Of a stretch of DNA of 8,832 nt, positions 1-7,408 are shown one piece after another. A model generated the notes under the pieces. That model was not told the DNA's origin, did not search any database, and saw only the letters and a program-made list of their open reading frames with translations. The stretch is from Ruminococcus sp. (GTDB lineage Bacteria; Bacillota; Clostridia; Oscillospirales; Ruminococcaceae), in the NCBI GenBank assembly GCA_003446315.1, contig DMBA01000010.1, positions 1-8,832 of the forward strand. The letters are read 5' to 3'. A program made the translations under genes and the position numbers. Position 1 is the first letter of the stretch. Each line of letters starts with the position of its first letter.

Positions 1-31
1 GCGATCGAACAGTAATCTATCAAATCATATG

Positions 32-75
32 CAAGAACCCTGTAACTGCAAGGATCTACAGGGTTCTTGTTCTTT
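32..75 (+). terminator. Rho-independent terminator upstream of the DUF1294 gene
   Basis: A perfect 13-bp inverted repeat (CAAGAACCCTGTA at 32-44, TACAGGGTTCTTG at 57-69) has a 12-nt loop and is followed by the T-rich stretch TTCTTT. It probably ends a + strand gene lying left of the window. The first bases (1-15) can be read as GCG ATC GAA CAG TAA, which could be that gene's last codons, but this is too short to call. The hairpin covers an alternative ATG at 29, which argues against that start for the next gene. Confidence 0.75.
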
Positions 76-91
76 GGAAAGGCGGCAGTTT

Positions 92-364
92 ATGCTGAAA
101 GTGCTCCTGATCGGGCTGATTTGTATGAGCCTGCTGAACTTCATCATTTACGGGCTGGATAAACGCGCAGCCAGAAAGCAGACATGGCGTACACCGGAAC
201 GGCGGCTTCTGCTGATCGGATTGGCAGGCGGCGCTGCCGGCGCACTTGCCGGCATGCTCTTTTTTCACCATAAAACGAGAAAATGGTATTTCTGGGCGGT
301 GAATCTGATCGGCATTGCATGGCAGCTTTCGGCTGTCATTTATCTGATTGTGCATCCGGTATAA
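92..364 (+). CDS. DUF1294 family small membrane protein
   Basis: This encodes a 90-residue integral membrane protein of the DUF1294 family; its biochemical role is unknown. Visible family features are a first hydrophobic segment (about residues 2-20) followed by GLDKRAAR (21-28), the RTPERRL stretch (33-39), a glycine/alanine-rich segment (about 39-58), the HHKTRKWYF motif (59-67) and a last hydrophobic segment (about 68-87). The ATG at 92 is preferred over an in-frame ATG at 29. The upstream ATG lies inside a terminator hairpin and would add a charged, Cys-rich leader not seen in the family, while AAAGGCGG (78-85) upstream of 92 can serve as a ribosome binding site. No promoter is visible between the terminator and the start, so expression may depend on read-through. 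It has no evident link to the cellulosome genes. Confidence 0.85.
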   Translation: MLKVLLIGLICMSLLNFIIYGLDKRAARKQTWRTPERRLLLIGLAGGAAGALAGMLFFHHKTRKWYFWAVNLIGIAWQLSAVIYLIVHPV

Positions 365-369
365 AAAGC

Positions 370-413
370 AAACAGCATGAAGCGGGAAATCCCCTGCTCC
401 ATGCTGTTTTTTT
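370..413. terminator. Bidirectional terminator between DUF1294 and GNAT genes
   Basis: The inverted repeat AAACAGCATG (370-379) / CATGCTGTTT (400-409) has an interior able to pair partly through AGCGGG and CCCCTGCT. On the + strand it runs into a T7 stretch (407-413). On the minus strand it is followed by GCTTTTTAT. It can therefore end both the + strand DUF1294 transcript and the converging minus-strand GH43-GNAT transcript. Confidence 0.8.
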
Positions 414-421
414 GGATATTG

Positions 422-997
422 TCAAAGCGCCGCCCGTGCAATATGCCGCAAAAACATGCTTTCCGGCAGCATATTGCGATAAACCGCACAATAATCAGCC
501 CAGATCTGTTCTGCATCCGGATGCAGCCCGATCGGATAAGAAAGCAGCCGGAACCGGACACCGAAAACATCCGCCTGCACACCGGAATCTTCACAGCCGC
601 TGCGCAGATAAAACGCCAAACGTCTTTGCCGCAGATCCTGTTCCGCCGCATTTGCCGCTGTTTCCGGCGCTTCCGTTTCGATCATCACTGCCGCCGCCTG
701 CGGAAACAGCTCCGGCAGCCGCTGCAAAAACATCCCGCCAAGCCCCCGATTCCGCTTTTCCGGTGCGATCGCAAAATAATCCAGCAAGACCGCATTGCGC
801 TTCGCCGGAGCGCCTGCAAAAAAGGCATATCCGACGAGTGCTTCCGCCTCAAAAATGCCGATGCAGCGATAATCTCCGTCCCGCAGCGCCGAACGGATAC
901 GGGCAAGCGGTTTCCGTTCATCATCCGGAAAATCCTGCATCATCCAATTCTGATAGACCCAAGTGATCCGGTCATCCGTCAAATCCCGCAGCAGCAT
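422..997 (-). CDS. GNAT family N-acetyltransferase
   Basis: This is a 191-residue cytoplasmic acetyltransferase of the GNAT superfamily, which transfers the acetyl group of acetyl-CoA to an amine; the substrate cannot be read from the sequence. The acetyl-CoA pyrophosphate-binding motif A is visible as DYFAIAPEKRNRGLGG (73-88), fitting R/Q-x-x-G-x-G/A with R82, G85 and G87. The stretch RRLAFYLRSGC (125-135) fits the motif B region. There is no signal peptide. Its ATG lies one base past the stop of the GH43 gene (TGA-T-ATG on the minus strand), and a GGAG sits within the end of the GH43 coding sequence, so translation is probably coupled. No separate promoter is seen; it should share the GH43 promoter and end at the hairpin near 370-409. 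A cytoplasmic acetyltransferase after a secreted glycosidase is an odd pairing. The fold is confident, the function open. Confidence 0.88.
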   Translation of the reverse strand: MLLRDLTDDRITWVYQNWMMQDFPDDERKPLARIRSALRDGDYRCIGIFEAEALVGYAFFAGAPAKRNAVLLDYFAIAPEKRNRGLGGMFLQRLPELFPQAAAVMIETEAPETAANAAEQDLRQRRLAFYLRSGCEDSGVQADVFGVRFRLLSYPIGLHPDAEQIWADYCAVYRNMLPESMFLRHIARAAL

Positions 998-998
998 A

Positions 999-3773
999 TC
1001 ACGACTCCGGCAATTCGATCATCATAGCGATTGCCTGCAAAATCATCATCAGATCATCCCGATCCGGTGAACCGTTCTGATTGCAGTCTGCATTACGAAA
1101 ACCCTGCTCAGAGATCACGGCTTCCGAATCCTCAGCAAGCAGCCGCGCCAGCAAGACCGCATCGGAAACATCCACGGAGTCATCGCAGTTTACATCGCCG
1201 AACAACCGTCTTTCCGTCATGATGATCGGAGAACACAGCGGCAGGAAGCATTGATTTTTGCTGCCTTTCAGCGGCTCCAATGTATAGCCGTCTGCACCGG
1301 CAGTCACAGCCAGATCATCCGGCGTGACGAGTGAATAACTGCCGTCTGCATGGCAGAAGAACCGGAATTCCATGCCGTCAGAAGCAAGCGGCTGCTTTGT
1401 CAGACACAGTGCACCGTCCCGCACAACCAGTGTCCGGGCATAACAATCGGTGATGATGAACGCGCCGGAATCCGTTCCGGAGCACTTCCATGAGATCGGA
1501 TTATTATTATTTTGCTGCGCAGCGGGCAGCGGCTTCAGCGTATCGGAACGGGAATCATTGCCGATAAACAAAGCAGAATCGCAGCTTTTCAGGGCATATT
1601 CCGATGCAAGCAATTGTGCATAGGTCGGCTGGATCTTCCAAAGCTGACATTCACCGCCCCAGAGATTCCATTGCTTGATGGGTGCGCCGTCTTTGGTTGA
1701 CCACTCAAAAACGTCAAGTCCGGCGGTATAATCGGAGCATTTGGAAACAATGCCGTAATAGCTGCCGTACCGGACAAGCCGCCAGCACTGTGCATCCGAA
1801 CCGTTGAACGGCTCCAGCGAGATCTCCAGACCGTTTTCTGCGCTGTTCCCGTTGACCGTGACCGCCAGTTTTTCATTTGCCATAGAGATCAACGCGCAAT
1901 CCGTATCATTCACCATCACAATGCGGAATTCCTGCGATGCATCACCGGATTTATTGCCGCGCGGTCTGTATTGGTCGATGGCTGCGCCTTCCTGCGGATC
2001 GACTGCATCCGCTTCCATCAGCAGTCCGCTGTTGACATTTGTAATCAGATACGGAATACCGGCAAACAGATCCGTGCCCGGGATCACAGACGCTGCATCC
2101 GGCTGCTGAACAGGCGGTGTTCTGTAATAATACCTGCTGCCGGTGAAGTGATTGTATAAGCTGCTGCGTTCGCTGCCCTTCCACGGCTGCTGCGCAGCGC
2201 CCCAGATCGTCTGGTTATTGCTGCCGACTGCGGTAAACGTCATCACACGGGTTCCGGTTCCGCTTTCATCAAACTGCGGATTGAAATATCCCTGATATTT
2301 GACGTTATCAATGGTAAAAACGGCTGCGGCGGAATCGTATGCTTCCGACCATGTACCGGATACCGCGCCGGAAATACTGCCGTCGGCATTCAGCGTGACC
2401 GGAACAGAAGAAGTAATCTTGCCGTCAGTCGCATTGCCATGATTGATGAACGTATAGGAACCGCAAAGCGCCTGCGAATCAAAACCGGTATCCGACCATG
2501 TTTCCCCGCTGTATTCATAGGGCATCACGACCGGCCATCCTGCTTCATTGAAGCGCATCGCATGCACGCGCACCTCATGATACTCTGTACCGTCATCGAA
2601 TCTTGCGTGATGGAACAGATACCATTGTCCGTCGTCATCTTTCAAAACAGAGTTATGACCGCACGCCATATATGCACGCGGCAGAGAGCCGAAAATATAA
2701 TTCGTCATGACCTTCAAACCGACCGCATCCAGATTGGAATTGCTCTCCAGCACCATATTTCTGCCGGCGGGATCGGTAAACGGGCCAAGCGGAGAACGGG
2801 AACGCCCGACACGCATATTATAACCGCCTGCCGAAAACAGTTCGCCGTATGTGACCCAGAGATAATAAAAACCTGTATCTTCATTATATTCAATAAACGG
2901 GCCTTCTCCGGATTTTCCATATCCGCCGGAGATCTTGGTACCGAAATAACTGTCGATCATTCTGCCGTCAGCGGTGGTGCCGCTTTCCGGATGGATGCAT
3001 TTTCCGGTCTGCGGATCCATCTCCAGCGTAAAAATGCCGCCTGACCACGAGCCGTAACACATATACATTTTCCCGTCCGTATCATAATAGATGGTCGGGT
3101 CAATGGCATTGGGGAACAATTGATTATTATAGAGATGATTGCTGAACCACTGTGCATTCATGGTCACCTCACCGGATGCGGTCAGCTCCGGAATATTCGT
3201 GCTGGAATAGCGGCGGTTGACCGTCTTGCGGGCATTGCCCCATGTGACCGTTGTATCCGTAAAACCGGAATAGATCAGCGTATCCACAAACTGATACGGC
3301 CCCTCAATATTCCGGGATGCGGCAAACGAGATCACAGAAGTGCGGTAATCCGATGAAGTACAAAAATACATCAGATACGCGCCTTTCGTGCCGTCCTGAT
3401 TGATATAATCGGCATCCCAGACCACATCCGGTGCCCAGACCGCAAAGCCGCCCTCGCAGTCGCCGAGATCCTCTCCTGCCCATGCAAACGCCTTTTTCAG
3501 ATTGCCGGAAAGATCGCCGAACACCTTGTTATTGGGCGTTGTATAGCCGTTTGTGAAGGTGCGCCAGCTTTGCAGATCGGTGGATTTCGCAGCGTCAATA
3601 TGAGAGCCGAAAACATAATATGTCCCGCTGCTGTCCTTGATAATAGACGGGTCATGCACCGATACCCGCGCTTTTTCTGCGGCATAATCCGCAGCATGCA
3701 CAGCCGGAAATGAAATGGCTGAACATGCAGCCGCCGCTGCACATAACAGTGCTGTTATTTTTCTGTATTTCAT
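999..3773 (-). CDS. Cellulosomal GH43 arabinanase-like enzyme with ricin-type lectin region and dockerin
   Basis: This 924-residue secreted enzyme probably cleaves alpha-1,5-linked arabinan (endo-arabinanase or arabinosidase type) in pectin side chains. A signal peptide spans 1-27 (Lys/Arg start, Ala-rich core, PAVHA before the cut). The GH43 five-bladed propeller spans about 37-412. Likely catalytic residues are the base D41 (VHDPS), D225 (AIDPTIYY) and the acid E290 (GEGPF); H373 (CGHNS) fits the metal-associated His of Bacillus subtilis Abn2-type arabinanases. The segment about 419-545 resembles the GH43 C-terminal beta domain of those enzymes (LNADGSISG, GTW). A ricin B / CBM13-like trefoil spans about 571-717, with QCW and QLW repeats. 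A further Cys-containing region at 723-848 may be a degenerate second trefoil. The dockerin (859-917) has calcium loops D860/N862/D864/D868/D871 and D896/N898/N900/D904/D907. The start is supported by GAAGGGGG seven bases upstream and a consensus promoter. Exact substrate is inferred. Confidence 0.93.
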   Translation of the reverse strand: MKYRKITALLCAAAAACSAISFPAVHAADYAAEKARVSVHDPSIIKDSSGTYYVFGSHIDAAKSTDLQSWRTFTNGYTTPNNKVFGDLSGNLKKAFAWAGEDLGDCEGGFAVWAPDVVWDADYINQDGTKGAYLMYFCTSSDYRTSVISFAASRNIEGPYQFVDTLIYSGFTDTTVTWGNARKTVNRRYSSTNIPELTASGEVTMNAQWFSNHLYNNQLFPNAIDPTIYYDTDGKMYMCYGSWSGGIFTLEMDPQTGKCIHPESGTTADGRMIDSYFGTKISGGYGKSGEGPFIEYNEDTGFYYLWVTYGELFSAGGYNMRVGRSRSPLGPFTDPAGRNMVLESNSNLDAVGLKVMTNYIFGSLPRAYMACGHNSVLKDDDGQWYLFHHARFDDGTEYHEVRVHAMRFNEAGWPVVMPYEYSGETWSDTGFDSQALCGSYTFINHGNATDGKITSSVPVTLNADGSISGAVSGTWSEAYDSAAAVFTIDNVKYQGYFNPQFDESGTGTRVMTFTAVGSNNQTIWGAAQQPWKGSERSSLYNHFTGSRYYYRTPPVQQPDAASVIPGTDLFAGIPYLITNVNSGLLMEADAVDPQEGAAIDQYRPRGNKSGDASQEFRIVMVNDTDCALISMANEKLAVTVNGNSAENGLEISLEPFNGSDAQCWRLVRYGSYYGIVSKCSDYTAGLDVFEWSTKDGAPIKQWNLWGGECQLWKIQPTYAQLLASEYALKSCDSALFIGNDSRSDTLKPLPAAQQNNNNPISWKCSGTDSGAFIITDCYARTLVVRDGALCLTKQPLASDGMEFRFFCHADGSYSLVTPDDLAVTAGADGYTLEPLKGSKNQCFLPLCSPIIMTERRLFGDVNCDDSVDVSDAVLLARLLAEDSEAVISEQGFRNADCNQNGSPDRDDLMMILQAIAMMIELPES

Positions 3774-3780
3774 GAAAAAA

Positions 3781-3788
3781 CCCCCTTC
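3781..3788 (-). promoter_or_regulatory. Ribosome binding site of the GH43 gene
   Basis: On the minus strand GAAGGGGG lies seven bases before the ATG at 3771-3773. It contains a run of five G rather than the usual AGGAGG core. The divergent GH9 gene has a very similar site, GAGGGGG, at the same distance. Confidence 0.7.
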
Positions 3789-3806
3789 AAACTGATGGAT
3801 ACTTTT

Positions 3807-3835
3807 ATTATAACCGTATCAGCAACCAGTGTCAA
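3807..3835 (-). promoter_or_regulatory. Sigma-A type promoter of the GH43-GNAT operon
   Basis: On the minus strand a perfect TTGACA (3830-3835) is separated by exactly 17 bp from a perfect TATAAT (3807-3812). The predicted start, near 3800, would give a leader of about 27 nt before the GH43 start codon. A full-consensus promoter suggests strong basal transcription unless repressed. Confidence 0.9.
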
Positions 3836-3846
3836 TATGCTTCCGT

Positions 3847-3864
3847 ATGCAGAATATGATGCAT
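3847..3864. promoter_or_regulatory. Short inverted repeat between divergent promoters, possible operator
   Basis: ATGCA (3847-3851) and TGCAT (3860-3864) form an inverted repeat with an 8-bp gap. They lie in the 51 bp between the -35 boxes of the GH43 and GH9 promoters. A second small repeat, AAATG-5-CATTT (3881-3895), overlaps the GH9 -35 box. The placement suits a shared regulator, but five-base arms are weak evidence. Confidence 0.25.
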
Positions 3865-3886
3865 CACACCATTTTTGCTTAAATGC

Positions 3887-3915
3887 TTGACATTTCCGAC
3901 AATTTGTGGCATAAT
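3887..3915 (+). promoter_or_regulatory. Sigma-A type promoter of the GH9 cellulase gene
   Basis: A perfect TTGACA (3887-3892) is separated by 17 bp from CATAAT (3910-3915), which matches TATAAT at five of six bases. Transcription should start near 3922, about 46 nt before the chosen GH9 start codon. It points away from the GH43 promoter. Confidence 0.88.
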
Positions 3916-3953
3916 AAAAGGTAAGGTGGTTATGTATGCCATCAGAAAAAAAC

Positions 3954-3960
3954 GAGGGGG
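3954..3960 (+). promoter_or_regulatory. Ribosome binding site that fixes the GH9 start
   Basis: GAGGGGG lies seven bases before the ATG at 3968. An in-frame ATG at 3932 has a possible AAGGTGG only three bases before it and would sit about 10 nt from the predicted transcript start. It would also add 12 residues ahead of a complete signal peptide, so 3968 is preferred. Confidence 0.75.
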
Positions 3961-3967
3961 TTACTCT

Positions 3968-6334
3968 ATGAAAAAACGGCGTATTGAAGCAGTCGTTGCT
4001 GCATTGGTCATGCTGACCGGTACGGCGCAGCTTGTACCGTCTGCACCGGTTTCCGCAGCAGCAGCGCACGATTATGCCAAGGCACTTCAAATGTCACTCT
4101 ATTTCTATGAGTGTCAGCAGGCAGGTCATCTGCCGGAATGGAACCGCGTGGAATGGCGCGGCGATGCAACCGTCAATGATGAGATCGACGGCGGCTGGTA
4201 TGATGCAGGCGACCATGTCAAATTCAATCTGCCCATGTCTTATTCCGCAGCCATGCTCGCATGGGGTCTTTATGAGTATCCGGAAGCGATCGAATCCTGC
4301 GGCGAAATGACAAATTATGTCAATAACCTGAAATTCGTGCTGGATTATTTTGTCAGATGCGATCTCGGCGACAGTGTGGTTTATCAGGTCGGCATCGGAC
4401 AGAAAGACCATTCGTGGTGGGGCTCCGTGGAAGTGCTGGAGTACGGCATGAAGGAGCAGAATATGACCGGTTACCGTGATATTCTGGAAGGCAGAAACTG
4501 CACCGCCGTCACAGCAGAAATGGCTGCCGCACTTGCTGCAGGTTACTGCGCATTGCAGGGCAGAGTGGACAGCGCAACACTGGACGGCTATCTCAAGCAC
4601 GCAAAGAATCTGCTGGAATTGGCGGATTCCGACCGCAGCGATGCTGCCTATAACAAATCGGATGCAATGGGCTTCTATCAGTCCAGACAGTTCTATGATG
4701 ATCTGTTCTATGCCGCAAACTGGCTCTACATGGCAACCGGTGACAACACTTATCTGACACAGGCAGAAAGCTATATTCCGAATCTTGGAAAAGAGCTTGG
4801 CGAAGGCGATGCCCTGAAATATTCATGGAGCCATTGCTGGGACGATGTGCAGCAGGGCGGCACGCTGCTGTATGCCATCAACACCGGAAAAGAACAATGG
4901 GTCGCACAGACAAAGAAGCATCTTGACTACTGGCTGAAGAAGGGCAACAAGAAGGAAGGCGGTCTTTGCTACGTCGATTCGTGGGGCTGCCTGCGTTATG
5001 CCAATACAGTCGGTTTCATCACGGCAGTTGCCTGCGACAGACTCTTCAAGAATGACCCAAGCTACAGCGACTATAAGAAAATGTACGAAGATCAGATCAA
5101 TTATACCCTCGGCGACAACCCGAATCACATCGCTTATGTCGTCGGTTATGATGAGACATCTCCGCGCAATCCGCATCACCGTACTGCACACGGCTCATGG
5201 AAAAACGACTTCAAAATGCCCGACCAGAGCCGTCATATCCTCTATGGCGCAGTTGTCGGCGGCCCGGACGAATCCGGCAAATATGTCGATGACCGCAATA
5301 ATTACATCAACAACGAGGTCGCAACAGACTATAATGCCGGCTTTACGGCGCTCTGCTGCAAGATGATCGACGAATACGGCGGACACAATGATCCGACCTT
5401 CCCGCCCCCGGAGACCCGTGACGATGAGTTCTTTGTTGAGGCAAAAGCAACCCATGATGACGGCGGTTCGACTGTCAGCATGAAGATCACCAACCATACA
5501 GCATGGCCGGCAAGAGTCGTTGACAACATCTCCATGCGTTATTACATGGATATGAGCGAGCTGATCGCAGCAGGCGTTGACCCGACCACCGTGGAAATGC
5601 GCTGCGACCGTGACCAGTCTGAAATGTATGCCGGTGACGGTGTGAAGAAAGCGGTCATCTCCAAGCCGCAGAAATATGACGGCAATATTTATTATATTGA
5701 GATCACATTCCCGGACGGCAGAGCATTCCTGCCGGTATCTGAGGGTCAGCACCAGTGCGAGATCCTGCTTGCAATCGTTTATCCGGGATACGGTCACGGC
5801 TGGGATGCCACAAATGACTACTCTGCAAAGGGTCTTGGCTCCACCGCAAACGAAAAGACCAAGTACATTCCGGTATATGAAAACGGCACGCTGATCTTCG
5901 GTGAAGAACCGGATGGCTCCGTTGGTACCGGCTCCATCAGTGCACGGAAATATAAGGCTCCTTCCGCACAGCCGGGAACCACACCGGGCACAACAACAAC
6001 CAAGCCGGTAACCACAACCATCACAACAACAACCACAACAACACCGATCACGACCACTACAACGCCGGTCACCACCACATCCGACTCAAATCCCGGCGGA
6101 AAGACGAACCGTCAGCACGCGCTTTGGGGCGATGTAAACTGTGATGATGATGTTGACGTTTCGGATGCTGTTCTGCTGGCGCGTTTCCTCGCGGAAGATT
6201 CCGAAGCGATCATTTCGGAAGACGGTCAGCTCAACAGTGATGTCAACCACAACGGCAATCCGGATCAAAATGATGTGCCAAAGATTCTGAAATATATCGC
6301 AAAAATGATTCCTTACAGTGATCTGGAAGCATGA
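3968..6334 (+). CDS. Cellulosomal GH9-CBM3c endoglucanase with dockerin
   Basis: This 788-residue secreted cellulase should hydrolyse beta-1,4-glucan bonds in cellulose; GH9 joined to CBM3c is the arrangement of processive endoglucanases. A signal peptide (about 1-31) begins MKKRR and ends near VSA-AAA. The GH9 domain spans about 34-472 and shows GGWYDAGDHVKF with D79 and D82 (water-activating aspartates), the SPRNPHHRTAHG signature (398-409) and DDRNNYINNEVATDYNAGF (441-459) with catalytic acid E450. The spacing of D82 to E450 fits known family members. A CBM3c module spans about 484-645 (DEFFVEAKA, WPARVVDN, YYMDMSEL). A Thr/Pro linker (about 670-704) leads to a dockerin (721-780) with calcium loops D722/N724/D726/D730/D733 and D758/N760/N762/D766/D769. 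The first half of this dockerin nearly equals that of the divergent GH43 protein. The gene is monocistronic, between its own promoter and the terminators that follow. Confidence 0.96.
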   Translation: MKKRRIEAVVAALVMLTGTAQLVPSAPVSAAAAHDYAKALQMSLYFYECQQAGHLPEWNRVEWRGDATVNDEIDGGWYDAGDHVKFNLPMSYSAAMLAWGLYEYPEAIESCGEMTNYVNNLKFVLDYFVRCDLGDSVVYQVGIGQKDHSWWGSVEVLEYGMKEQNMTGYRDILEGRNCTAVTAEMAAALAAGYCALQGRVDSATLDGYLKHAKNLLELADSDRSDAAYNKSDAMGFYQSRQFYDDLFYAANWLYMATGDNTYLTQAESYIPNLGKELGEGDALKYSWSHCWDDVQQGGTLLYAINTGKEQWVAQTKKHLDYWLKKGNKKEGGLCYVDSWGCLRYANTVGFITAVACDRLFKNDPSYSDYKKMYEDQINYTLGDNPNHIAYVVGYDETSPRNPHHRTAHGSWKNDFKMPDQSRHILYGAVVGGPDESGKYVDDRNNYINNEVATDYNAGFTALCCKMIDEYGGHNDPTFPPPETRDDEFFVEAKATHDDGGSTVSMKITNHTAWPARVVDNISMRYYMDMSELIAAGVDPTTVEMRCDRDQSEMYAGDGVKKAVISKPQKYDGNIYYIEITFPDGRAFLPVSEGQHQCEILLAIVYPGYGHGWDATNDYSAKGLGSTANEKTKYIPVYENGTLIFGEEPDGSVGTGSISARKYKAPSAQPGTTPGTTTTKPVTTTITTTTTTTPITTTTTPVTTTSDSNPGGKTNRQHALWGDVNCDDDVDVSDAVLLARFLAEDSEAIISEDGQLNSDVNHNGNPDQNDVPKILKYIAKMIPYSDLEA
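5975..6079 (+). repeat. Low-complexity threonine-rich linker coding repeat in the GH9 gene
   Basis: Runs of ACA/ACC/ACG/ACT codons encode a Thr-rich linker with occasional Pro, Val, Ile and Lys between CBM3c and dockerin. Such linkers are flexible and may be glycosylated. The repeat can vary in length by slippage between strains. Confidence 0.85.
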
Positions 6335-6341
6335 TCCGAAC

Positions 6342-6378
6342 AAAAAACCGGTCTGTATCAACGCATACAGACCGGTTT
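6342..6378 (-). terminator. Terminator hairpin, proximal to GH9 (T-run on the minus strand)
   Basis: A perfect 14-bp stem (6345-6358 with 6365-6378, arms AAACCGGTCTGTAT / ATACAGACCGGTTT) closes a six-base loop. On the minus strand it runs into TTTTTTG, so it fits the end of the 6453-7319 transcript. On the + strand the tail (TTTCTCATTGGTTT) is weaker, but it may assist GH9 termination. Confidence 0.8.
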
Positions 6379-6400
6379 CTCATTGGTTTCAAATAAACGG

Positions 6401-6435
6401 AAGCCCGTATCCGCAAAAAGGATACGGGCTTTTTT
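6401..6435 (+). terminator. Terminator of the GH9 transcript
   Basis: A 12-bp perfect stem AAGCCCGTATCC (6401-6412) / GGATACGGGCTT (6420-6431) with a seven-base loop is followed by T residues to 6435. It is a classical + strand terminator placed after the first hairpin, giving a double terminator between converging genes. Confidence 0.88.
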
Positions 6436-6452
6436 AGAATCAGATCAGTCAA

Positions 6453-7319
6453 TTACCAAAGGGTCTTGACATAACCGTGATTATCAAGGCAGCCGCCGTG
6501 ATAGTGAGAAGCGATGTAGTTGAAGTCATCCTGATCGTAGAATACCCAGTCCTGATCGACGTCAGCAGCAGCTCTCATCATGTCATAGTTGACACCGGAG
6601 AAATTGAATGTGCCGAGCTGAACCTTAATCAGAGTAGTGCAGTCATTGCCGTCAACAACGCTGTCGCCGTTGACATCGCCGACCTTGACCGGACGCTCAA
6701 CATGCTTTACGGAATAGCCGACACCATTCTTTACGAAGACACCGTTGCTGAAAGAGCAGGAGTTGGTCAGGGAGATCTTGCAGCCTGTGTTATCCTGGCA
6801 ATCTGCATAGGTCACGCCGCCGTTGACACCGGTAATGAAAACGGTGTGTGTTGCGCTGCCGGAACCGGTGTAATAAGTGATCTGGTCGCCAACGCGGGGA
6901 GTAAAGGTCTTGCCTGTGCCGGATCTCATAAAGATATTGGTATCAAAGAGCTCCTCTGCGAGCTTTCTTGCGAAGGCTGCGGAACGAGTGAGCTGTGTGC
7001 CCTCAGTCGGGCCGCCATAAACATTCGTGGTCTTGAAGCCGCTGTCACAAACCTTGCCGACAGTCACCTTTGTGGTCTTGCCGGAGTTGTAGGAATAAGT
7101 AACAGTGTTCGGGTTGCCGGAGTTCCAGTAGGAGTTGGTCGGGAACTTCAGGCTGATGTAGTGCATGAAGAACGGAACTGCATCGCAGTTGCCTTCCACT
7201 TGGGACTGTGTTGTAGAACCATGTGTTGCAGCAGCAGAAGCAGTGATGCCCTGTGCGCCGCAAACAGCCGAAACAGCTGCGCAAGCAATTGCTGCGATCT
7301 TTGTCTTGATGTGTTTCAT
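6453..7319 (-). CDS. Secreted dockerin protein with papain-like (CHAP/NlpC-like) domain lacking the usual Cys
   Basis: This encodes a 288-residue secreted protein. The signal peptide is about 1-29 (MKHIKTKIAA..., ITASA before the cut). The central domain (about 50-205) resembles Ruminococcus papain-like amidases or peptidases seen in other secreted proteins: KFPTNSYWN (58-66), RSAAFARKLAEELF (112-125), VGDQITYY (143-150), THTVFITGV (157-165) and YADCQDNTGCKI (171-182). H158 fits the catalytic His, but the position I expect to hold the nucleophile Cys after Gln reads R112-S113. The dockerin (214-272) has calcium loops D215/N217/D219/D223/D226 and D253/D255/D257/Y261/D264, the second with Tyr at position 9. 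A tail GYVKTLW ends the protein. It is a paralog of 7778-8635. GAGGTGA six bases upstream and a perfect promoter support the start. Enzyme or binding role is unresolved; the domain match is from memory. Confidence 0.9.
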   Translation of the reverse strand: MKHIKTKIAAIACAAVSAVCGAQGITASAAATHGSTTQSQVEGNCDAVPFFMHYISLKFPTNSYWNSGNPNTVTYSYNSGKTTKVTVGKVCDSGFKTTNVYGGPTEGTQLTRSAAFARKLAEELFDTNIFMRSGTGKTFTPRVGDQITYYTGSGSATHTVFITGVNGGVTYADCQDNTGCKISLTNSCSFSNGVFVKNGVGYSVKHVERPVKVGDVNGDSVVDGNDCTTLIKVQLGTFNFSGVNYDMMRAAADVDQDWVFYDQDDFNYIASHYHGGCLDNHGYVKTLW

Positions 7320-7325
7320 ATTATT

Positions 7326-7332
7326 TCACCTC
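7326..7332 (-). promoter_or_regulatory. Ribosome binding site of the 6453-7319 gene
   Basis: GAGGTGA on the minus strand lies six bases before the ATG. The paralog uses the identical heptamer (8641-8647) five bases before its ATG, within a conserved ATGAGGTGA context. Confidence 0.85.
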
Positions 7333-7343
7333 ATATTAGATTT

Positions 7344-7357
7344 GCACATCTCTGTGC
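7344..7357 (-). promoter_or_regulatory. 5'-terminal leader hairpin of the 6453-7319 mRNA
   Basis: On the minus strand GCACA-GAGA-TGTGC forms a five-base-pair hairpin with a four-base loop. It begins eight bases after the TATAAT, so it would lie at the very 5' end of the transcript, followed by AAAT and the ribosome binding site. The paralog has an equivalent hairpin with one changed but still paired position, which supports a real RNA structure. Confidence 0.55.
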
Positions 7358-7364
7358 TGACCTC

Positions 7365-7393
7365 ATTATACAACAAGTTGATTCCGTTGTCAA
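7365..7393 (-). promoter_or_regulatory. Sigma-A type promoter of the 6453-7319 gene
   Basis: On the minus strand a perfect TTGACA (7388-7393), a 17-bp spacer and a perfect TATAAT (7365-7370) are followed by a leader of about 39 nt. Together with the terminator upstream, this shows the gene has its own transcription unit despite being downstream of its paralog. Confidence 0.92.
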
Positions 7394-7408
7394 TATTATG
7401 AAATGTAA

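Noticed and set aside
283..1027. Long + strand frames opposite the GNAT gene
   Set aside because: They read as Arg/Pro/His-rich peptides without motifs, and the minus-strand GNAT frame has the acetyl-CoA motif.
6471..7319. Lipoprotein reading of the two paralog signal peptides (Cys at residue 20)
   Set aside because: The residues before Cys (S-A-V / S-T-V) do not fit a lipobox, and a good signal peptidase I site (ASA-A) follows.
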